Assembly (NCBI GenBank): GCA_934256695.1
Contig: CAKQPE010000035.1
Coordinates: 1-17,238, forward strand
DNA length: 17,238 bases
Direction of reading: 5' to 3'
Source: an uncultured Eubacteriales bacterium
Lineage (GTDB): Bacteria; Bacillota; Clostridia; Lachnospirales; Anaerotignaceae
Under the pieces are notes generated by a model, which did not search any database, had not been told where the DNA came from, and was given only the letters and a program-made list of their open reading frames with translations. The position numbers and the translations under genes were made by a program. Below are positions 13,040-17,238 of this stretch, one piece after another (position 1 is the first letter of the stretch; every line of letters begins with the position of its first letter).

Positions 13040-14290
13040 ATGAGTTATATAAGAGAAAATGCAGTATTTCCTAAAATGTATCGTATTGAACAGCATTTTT
13101 CAAACGAAAAAGTTGAGGATATAAAAGCCGAAGTATATAAACAGTTTGACAGTGTTGGACTTAAAGCTAAAATTAAGCCAAACGGCAAAATAGGTATTAC
13201 CTGCGGCAGTCGTGGAATAAATAATATAGATAAAATAATTAAAGCGGCAGTTGACTATGTTAAAGACGCAGGCGGAGAGCCTTTTATACTGCCGGCTATG
13301 GGCAGCCACGGCGGAGCTACGGCAGAAGGCCAGAAGCACGTATGTGAAAAGTTCGGTGTAAGCAGTGAGGCTATGGGCTGTGAAATCCGTTCTTCAATGG
13401 AGACTGTTATACTGGGAAAAACCGTAAGCGGTATTGATGTAAACTTCGATAAAAATGCTTATGAATCAGATGGCGTTATAGTTGTAAACAGAGTAAAGAG
13501 ACACACGGATTTTATTGCAAAAAACGAAAGCGGTATTGTAAAAATGCTTTCTGTAGGTCTTGGCAAACAGAAAGGTGCAAGTGCAATGCACACTAACGGT
13601 CTCGGAAAAACAATACCTGAAACAGCAGAAGTTATACTTAAAAATGCACCTATACTTGTAGGTCTTGGTATAGTTGAAAATGCACATGAAGAAACATATA
13701 TGCTTAAAGCTGTTAAGCCTGAAAACTTTATTGAAGAAGACGCAAAGCTGCTTGAGCTTTCAAATTCACTTGTACCGGCACTTCCTTGCAGAGATATTGA
13801 TATTCTTATAGTAAAGGAAATGGGCAAACAGTACAGTGGTACAGGTATGGATACAAAGGTTATAGGCAGAATGAAAATTTTCGGCGAAAAAGAACCTGAT
13901 TATCCTGCGGTTAAAAAACTTGTTGCATTAAGACTTTCTGATGCATCATACGGCAATGCTCTTGGTATAGGCCTTGCAGATCTTACAGTAAAGAAACTTG
14001 TTGATTCAATAGATTATGAAGCAATGTATTCAAACCTTATAACAACAACATTCCTTGAAAGAGGCAGAGTTCCTGTACATTTCGATACAGAAAGAGAGTC
14101 TATAGATGTTGCATTTAAAACAATAGGCGGAGTAAAACCGGAAGATGCAAGATTGATGATAATTGATAACACACTTAATATAGGTACAATGCTTGTTTCG
14201 GAAAGTATTTACAACGATATTAAAGATAAAGTTGAACTTCTTGAAGAAGATGTAAAGATTGAGTTTGACCAAAACGGTGTTTTGAAATAA
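13040..14290 (+). CDS. LarA-superfamily (DUF2088) protein, putative nickel-pincer-nucleotide enzyme
   Basis: A 416-aa relative of lactate racemase LarA, whose members interconvert or epimerise 2-hydroxyacids with a covalently bound nickel-pincer nucleotide (NPN). Motifs: ITCGSRGI (53-60), AMGSHGGATAEGQ (86-98, His90), KRHTDF (153-158, His155), ESGIVKML (163-170, Lys168) and SAMH (181-184, His184). In LarA, two histidines bind nickel or act as acid/base, and a lysine carries the NPN. The spacings His90-His155 (65) and Lys168-His184 (16) are close to those of LarA as I recall them, supporting retention of the cofactor site. The C-terminal half is divergent, so the substrate is unknown. The start is the ATG at 13040 with AAAAGGG at 13025-13031. 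A longer frame from 12866 reads through repeat R1 and is not used. No cofactor-synthesis genes (larB, larC, larE) lie nearby. Confidence 0.88.
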   Translation: MSYIRENAVFPKMYRIEQHFSNEKVEDIKAEVYKQFDSVGLKAKIKPNGKIGITCGSRGINNIDKIIKAAVDYVKDAGGEPFILPAMGSHGGATAEGQKHVCEKFGVSSEAMGCEIRSSMETVILGKTVSGIDVNFDKNAYESDGVIVVNRVKRHTDFIAKNESGIVKMLSVGLGKQKGASAMHTNGLGKTIPETAEVILKNAPILVGLGIVENAHEETYMLKAVKPENFIEEDAKLLELSNSLVPALPCRDIDILIVKEMGKQYSGTGMDTKVIGRMKIFGEKEPDYPAVKKLVALRLSDASYGNALGIGLADLTVKKLVDSIDYEAMYSNLITTTFLERGRVPVHFDTERESIDVAFKTIGGVKPEDARLMIIDNTLNIGTMLVSESIYNDIKDKVELLEEDVKIEFDQNGVLK

Positions 14291-14356
14291 AGAAGATTGT
14301 GGGGTTTCACCCCAAACCCTGACCACCCTTTGAAAAGCGTGGACGTAAACTTTAAT

Positions 14357-14394
14357 AAAAACCTCAATGACAAAAACAGTCATTGAGGTTTTTT
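14357..14394 (+). terminator. Terminator hairpin inside R2, downstream of the LarA-like gene
   Basis: The stem AAAAACCTCAATGAC (14357-14371) pairs with GTCATTGAGGTTTTT (14379-14393) around a 7-nt loop, with a T-run at the end. It is well placed to end the LarA-like transcript and is symmetrical enough to work in both directions. Confidence 0.85.
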
Positions 14395-14426
14395 GTATAA
14401 CGAAAATTTGCTGTTAATAAGCCGCC

Positions 14427-14490
14427 CCTGAAAAGGAAGGCTTTAAAACCCTTACGTCAAACCTTCGGTTTGCCACCTTCCCTTTTATGG
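14427..14490. repeat. Sub-repeat in R2 related to R3
   Basis: The order is CCCCTGAAAAGGAAGG, TTTAAAACCCTTACGTC, the stem CAAACC-ttc-GGTTTG (14458-14472), then CCACCTTCCCTTTT. R3 at 17177-17238 has the same blocks (CCGTC, stem, ACACCTTCTCC, GGAGAAGG, TTTAAACCCTT) in circularly permuted order. The two are copies of one intergenic repeat family. Confidence 0.6.
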
Positions 14491-14646
14491 ACGGTAAAAG
14501 TGGTGCAAATGGGGATTTATTTGGCAAAGTTTAGGAAAATCAAAAATTTTTGTTACGAAAAACGCAATGAAGTTGCGTTTTGATAAAAAGTTTCCGTCCA
14601 CACTTTTCAAAGGGTGGTCAGGGTTTGGGGTGAAACCCCAAGGTTT

Positions 14647-15657
14647 TCAGTCTTTTACGGCTTTTTCGGCAAAGTCCGTTGTTATAAGGTCTGAGTACGG
14701 CACACGTTTTTCAAGCTCGTTTCCGTTTTCCATAATATCCTCGATTAAGTTAAGACTGCTTTCTTCAAATATAGGATTTGTTTTCCATGTATCCTGTGAT
14801 TTATATCTTTCTACTATTTTTGTAAGTGTTTCTTTATCGCTTTCGGTAAAAAATGATGCTATAGTTTCGGCTATTTCTTCCGATGTATGACTGTCGGTCC
14901 AAAGCTGTGCTTTGTAAATAGCGTTGGTAAATTTCTGTATTATATCGGCATTATCTGCTATATAACTTTTTCGTGCCATGTAAACCGTATATGGTACATA
15001 TCCGCTTTCTGTTCCCAAAGATGCCACAACATGACCTTTGCCGCTTTTCTCAAGAGCAGAGGCTGTAGGTTCAAACTCGACTGTATAGTCTCCGGTATCG
15101 GCAGAAAATGCACCGGCTGTTGATTCAAATGAAATATTATTTATTATTTCCACATCTTTTCCTATTTCAAGATCCTTTTGTTTAAGAACATATTCCAAAA
15201 CCATTTCCGGCATACCGCCTGTTCGACCGCCTATTATTGATTTTCCTTTTAAACTGTTCCAGTCAAAGTTCGGCTCGTTGTTTCTTGAAACAAGAAAGTT
15301 TCCTGCTCTTTGTGTAAGCTGGGCGAATGAAACGGCATAATCTTTTGCACCTTCGTTATATACATATATACCTGCTTCCGTACCCAAAAGAGCAATATCG
15401 GCAGAGCCTGAAAGGAGAGCAGTCATTGATTTATCTGCACCCTGACCGACGGAAAGCTCTAGTTCCAGTCCTTCATCTTCGAAAAATCCTTTTTCTATTG
15501 CTACATACTGCGGTGCATAAAAAACAGAATGAACAACTTCGTTAAGTCTGACTTTTGTAAGTTCGTTTTTTTCTTCGGCTTTTTTGGTACATCCTGAGGA
15601 AAAGACGGTAGCTGTTATAACCGAAAAGACAGTTAAAAGAGAAATGATTTTTTTCAT
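14647..15657 (-). CDS. ABC-type substrate-binding lipoprotein, NMT1/ThiY/SsuA-like
   Basis: Extracytoplasmic lipid-anchored binding protein of 336 aa. A signal sequence (KKIISLLTVFSVITATVF) leads to a lipobox ending SSGC, with Cys23 the lipidation site. The mature part opens with the NMT1/ThiY signature HSVFYAPQYVAIEKGFFEDEGLELEL (about 43-69, quoted in part), then VGQGADKSMTALLSGSADIALLG, typical of the pyrimidine/sulfonate/nitrate-binding superfamily. A ThiY-like, SsuA-like or other small-organic ligand is possible, and the sequence does not decide. GGAGAT precedes the start. No permease or ATPase gene is adjacent on either side, so it is an orphan or serves a transporter elsewhere. No TPP-riboswitch motif was seen upstream, which weakens a thiamine-precursor role. 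The stop lies 7 nt from repeat R2. Confidence 0.9.
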   Translation of the reverse strand: MKKIISLLTVFSVITATVFSSGCTKKAEEKNELTKVRLNEVVHSVFYAPQYVAIEKGFFEDEGLELELSVGQGADKSMTALLSGSADIALLGTEAGIYVYNEGAKDYAVSFAQLTQRAGNFLVSRNNEPNFDWNSLKGKSIIGGRTGGMPEMVLEYVLKQKDLEIGKDVEIINNISFESTAGAFSADTGDYTVEFEPTASALEKSGKGHVVASLGTESGYVPYTVYMARKSYIADNADIIQKFTNAIYKAQLWTDSHTSEEIAETIASFFTESDKETLTKIVERYKSQDTWKTNPIFEESSLNLIEDIMENGNELEKRVPYSDLITTDFAEKAVKD

Positions 15658-15806
15658 TTTTTTATCTCCGAATATTTTTTAACAGTATATTCCGTTTATA
15701 TCAAAAGTGTGAATAAATTATAAGACCTTGAGACAAACCCGAACAGTCTTTAATAATTTTAGTAACAGAACCGAAAAAGGGTCAGCAAAGGGACGTACTT
15801 TTGTAA

Positions 15807-15812
15807 TATAAT
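15807..15812 (+). promoter_or_regulatory. Candidate -10 of the lysis cassette with adjacent palindrome
   Basis: A perfect TATAAT lies about 90 nt before the first start codon, but no recognisable -35 precedes it at 16-18 nt, so an activator or alternative sigma factor may be needed. A perfect 14-bp palindrome AGTTTTTAAAAACT (15821-15834) begins 8 nt downstream, at the expected transcription start, and could be an operator. The A/T-rich context makes both calls tentative. Confidence 0.4.
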
Positions 15813-15900
15813 CCAGATAAAGTTTTTAAAAACTAAAATATATAATTATATATAAACAAAACAATTAACAAATAACTAATAAACAAAGGGGATAGTACAT

Positions 15901-15960
15901 ATGTTTAATACTGTAAAAGGTTTTTACAAATATCCCGATGAATGTTTTCGGGTGATGTAA
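15901..15960 (+). CDS. 19-codon leader peptide, XkdX-like N-terminus
   Basis: ATG at 15901 follows a good site (AAAGGGG, 15885-15891). It encodes MFNTVKGFYKYPDECFRVM and stops at 15958-15960, one base before the next ATG. MFNTVKGFYK resembles the start of small phage XkdX proteins (about 45-55 aa), which often precede holin genes, so it may be a degenerate XkdX. A small hairpin (CCCGA 15934-15938 with TCGGG 15948-15952) covers the weak ribosome site of the next gene. Translation of the leader would open it, suggesting coupling. Too short to be certain that it is a functional protein. Confidence 0.5.
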   Translation: MFNTVKGFYKYPDECFRVM

Positions 15961-16173
15961 ATGAATTTTAATATTGAATTTTGGATACAAATTTTAATAT
16001 ATGCTGTAACATTCGGAATTACATTTGGTGATTTTCGGGCAAGAATAAAAATTCTTGAGAAGAAAATGGATATACATAACAAACTTCAGGACAGAATGGC
16101 AGTTGTTGAACAAAGCAGTAAATCGGCTCACCACAGAATAGATGAGCTTAGAGATGAAATAAATTCGCACTGA
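15961..16173 (+). CDS. Small membrane/coiled-coil lysis-accessory protein
   Basis: A 70-aa protein with one N-terminal membrane helix (about 6-23, FWIQILIYAVTFGITFG) followed by a charged coiled coil (about 26-68, with regular Leu/Ile/Met/Val spacing in RIKILEKKM, LQDRMAVVEQ and HRIDELRDEI). Position and size match the small XhlA- or BhlA/UviB-type proteins that precede holins in Firmicutes prophages. XhlA itself carries its membrane helix at the C-terminus, so the topology here is closer to BhlA/UviB. No specific family can be claimed. Start: the ATG directly after the leader stop. The upstream GGGTGAT is weak, so translation probably depends on the leader. It ends 13 nt before the holin start, and the holin's AAAGGAGG overlaps its stop. 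Confidence 0.75.
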   Translation: MNFNIEFWIQILIYAVTFGITFGDFRARIKILEKKMDIHNKLQDRMAVVEQSSKSAHHRIDELRDEINSH

Positions 16174-16186
16174 AAGGAGGAAACAG

Positions 16187-16459
16187 ATGAAAATAAATTT
16201 CAAGGTAAGATTAAGAAATCCATATTTTTATATTGGATTGATAGCTGTAATATTAACAGCAACAGGTGCAGAGCCGCAGATGTTTACTTCGTGGCAGCTG
16301 CTTATTGAAAAATTGAGAGCATTTGTTCAAAATCCGTTTTTGATAGGCTGTACTGCTGTTGCCGTTATCGGGTATATAAATGACCCTACAACCTGTGGTC
16401 TTAGCGACAGCAAGGAAGCACTTTCTTACTATAAACCTAAAAAGGGGAGTTTACATTGA
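16187..16459 (+). CDS. Phage holin, phiLC3 family
   Basis: A 90-aa membrane protein that forms lesions in the cytoplasmic membrane and lets the endolysin reach the cell wall. It begins with the family's basic start (KINFKVRLRNPYFY), then two hydrophobic segments (about 15-28 and 52-63). The C-terminal signature DPTTCGLSDSKEALSYYKP is diagnostic for phiLC3-type holins. AAAGGAGG at 16175-16182 gives a strong start at 16187. The stop overlaps the TTG start of the endolysin gene (16456-16459), the tight spacing typical of lysis modules. No insertion or frameshift was seen. Confidence 0.93.
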   Translation: MKINFKVRLRNPYFYIGLIAVILTATGAEPQMFTSWQLLIEKLRAFVQNPFLIGCTAVAVIGYINDPTTCGLSDSKEALSYYKPKKGSLH

Positions 16460-17067
16460 GGGATATAAATATGTGTCACCCTGAGCTGATAGATCTTGGC
16501 AGAAAACTTATATCTGCTTGTCGTGGTCAGGGACTTATAATTGGTATTGGAGAATGTTACAGGACAGTGGAAGAACAAAATTCACTATACGAAAAGGGCA
16601 GAAGCAAGCCGGGAAAAATTGTAACTAACGCAAGGGGAAACAGTTACAGTTCTCATCATCAATGGGGAACGGCGTTTGATGTTTACCGCAATGATGGAAA
16701 AGGTGCGTATAATGATTATGACGGATTCTTTTCAAAGGTAGGGAAAATAGGTAAAAGCCTTGGCCTTGAGTGGGGCGGAGAATGGGAAAGCCCTGTTGAC
16801 AAACCGCATTTTCAACTGCCTTATTGGGGAAGTACTACAAAAAAATTGAAAGAGCTTTATAAAACGCCCGATGAATTTATTAAAAGCTGGAAGGAGGAAA
16901 AAGAAGTGGTTGAAAACAGTTATATAGAGGTAGACGGAAAACAAATTCCCATAAGACGAATACTTAAAAACAATACAAACTATATTGCCGTAAGAGATTT
17001 AGCCGCAGCTGTAGGATATAAAATAAGCAGCAAAGGAAATACGGCAGTTTTAAACAAGGCAGAATAA
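16456..17067 (+). CDS. M15-family endolysin (L,D/D,D-peptidase) with C-terminal stalk-like domain
   Basis: Peptidoglycan peptidase of 203 aa. The M15C (CwlK/Ply500-like) catalytic domain covers about residues 1-125. It includes ECYRTVEEQNSLYEKGR, TNARGNSYSSHHQWGTAFDVY with zinc ligands His68 and Asp75 (H-x6-D), and VDKPHFQLPYWG with catalytic-type Asp115 and third ligand His118. Residues 155-200 (YIEVDGKQIPIRRIL, YIAVRDLAAAVGYKI) form a copper-amine-oxidase-N-like or stalk-type beta module found on clostridial wall proteins, probably for wall targeting. The TTG at 16456 is preferred. AAAGGGGAG sits 6 nt upstream, and RDINMCHPEL is the conserved start of relatives. ATG at 16471 is the alternative. 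There is no signal peptide, so export depends on the holin. Confidence 0.92.
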   Translation: MRDINMCHPELIDLGRKLISACRGQGLIIGIGECYRTVEEQNSLYEKGRSKPGKIVTNARGNSYSSHHQWGTAFDVYRNDGKGAYNDYDGFFSKVGKIGKSLGLEWGGEWESPVDKPHFQLPYWGSTTKKLKELYKTPDEFIKSWKEEKEVVENSYIEVDGKQIPIRRILKNNTNYIAVRDLAAAVGYKISSKGNTAVLNKAE

Positions 17068-17123
17068 GTGTAAAAATTACAGGACAAACTTGATTTTAAG
17101 CATTAAAAATACAAAATAGTCGC

Positions 17124-17176
17124 AAAAGGAGTATGGGAAACATAAATGTTAATCATACTCCTTGTTTTTTGTTTTT
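17124..17176 (+). terminator. Intrinsic terminator of the lysis cassette
   Basis: AAGGAGTATG (17126-17135) pairs with CATACTCCTT (17154-17163), with a small inner ACAT/ATGT stem. A T-rich run (GTTTTTTGTTTTT) follows. Confidence 0.9.
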
Positions 17177-17238
17177 CCCCTCATCCGTCTGGCTAAAGCC
17201 CGACACCTTCTCCACCGGGGAGAAGGTTTTAAACCCTT
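17177..17238. repeat. Intergenic repeat R3, cut by the window edge
   Basis: It contains CCTCATCCGTC, a TGGC-taa-AGCC stem, CACCTTCTCC pairing with GGAGAAGG (17208-17227), and TTTTAAACCCTT at the edge. It shares blocks with the R2 sub-repeat at 14427-14490. No coding potential was seen. Confidence 0.65.

Larger units (their letters stand above)
14300..14640. repeat. MITE-like element R2 with 54-bp inverted ends
   Basis: The left arm (14300-14353) and the reverse complement of the right arm (14587-14640) match at 52 of 54 positions. Each begins with the TGGGGTTTCACCCC hairpin and ends at AAACTTT. The 233-bp interior holds a terminator hairpin (14357-14394), a sub-element at 14427-14490 related to repeat R3, and a hairpin at 14564-14580 (AACGCAAT-gaa-GTTGCGTT). 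There is no transposase and no obvious target duplication. It fills the gap between the convergent LarA-like and lipoprotein genes and likely ends transcription of both. Confidence 0.85.

Noticed and set aside
12798..14640. CRISPR array or composite transposon formed by R1 and R2
   Set aside because: There are no regularly spaced direct repeats with unique spacers and no transposase. R1 and R2 share only parts and flank an intact gene.
14290..14660. Target-site duplication around R2
   Set aside because: The bases flanking the two arms show no convincing direct repeat, so the exact ends and a transposition origin remain unproven.
15658..15800. TPP riboswitch upstream of the ThiY-like lipoprotein
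   Set aside because: No CTGAGA-type core or matching stems were found on the minus strand.
15961..16173. XhlA assignment for the 70-aa lysis protein
   Set aside because: XhlA has the coiled coil first and the membrane helix last, and the order here is reversed.

Overview
The window is AT-rich, has strong AAAGGAGG-type ribosome binding sites, and carries families typical of obligate anaerobes: a rubredoxin-first rubrerythrin, a Zn-dependent M16C peptidase, a phiLC3-type holin and a CsoR-type sensor. This points to a gut-type Clostridia (Bacillota) chromosome. Genus cannot be named from the sequence alone. No rRNA, tRNA, CRISPR array, transposase or integrase was seen.

Layout. (1) 1-3211, plus strand: four genes of a Nik/Dpp/Opp-type ABC importer (two permeases, two ATPases). 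The first permease is cut by the window edge and the solute-binding gene must lie upstream. A bidirectional terminator (3285-3322) separates it from a minus-strand rubrerythrin (3353-3895), whose consensus promoter is overlapped by PerR/Fur-like boxes. (2) 4181-6462, minus strand: a P1B-type metal ATPase without an N-terminal metal-binding domain, and a CsoR-family repressor gene. The two are separated by a terminator and by a consensus promoter carrying two G-tract operators. (3) 6677-10287, plus strand: an M16C (PreP-like) peptidase overlapping or abutting a YgjP-type metallopeptidase, then a strong terminator. (4) 10693-12608, plus strand: a promoter, a perfect 16-bp palindrome just downstream of it, and three tightly spaced genes encoding soluble proteins of no family I recognise (126, 340 and 119 aa). 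Beyond a terminator and a repeat comes a LarA-superfamily (DUF2088) protein of 416 aa that keeps the putative nickel-pincer-nucleotide ligands. (5) 14647-15657, minus strand: an orphan NMT1/ThiY-like substrate-binding lipoprotein. (6) 15901-17067, plus strand: a compact phage-type lysis cassette (19-codon leader, small membrane/coiled-coil protein, holin, M15 endolysin) with no other phage genes in view.

Intergenic repeats are prominent. A 341-bp MITE-like element has 54-bp inverted ends (52/54 identical) between the convergent LarA-like and lipoprotein genes. A related element of tandem hairpins, several with GAA loops, lies upstream of the LarA-like gene. A third repeat family runs off the right edge.

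The best candidate for an undescribed system is the palindrome-controlled three-gene operon at 10821-12608, together with the LarA-like gene behind it. The neighbouring LarA relative hints at 2-hydroxyacid or related small-molecule chemistry, but nothing in the three proteins proves a function.
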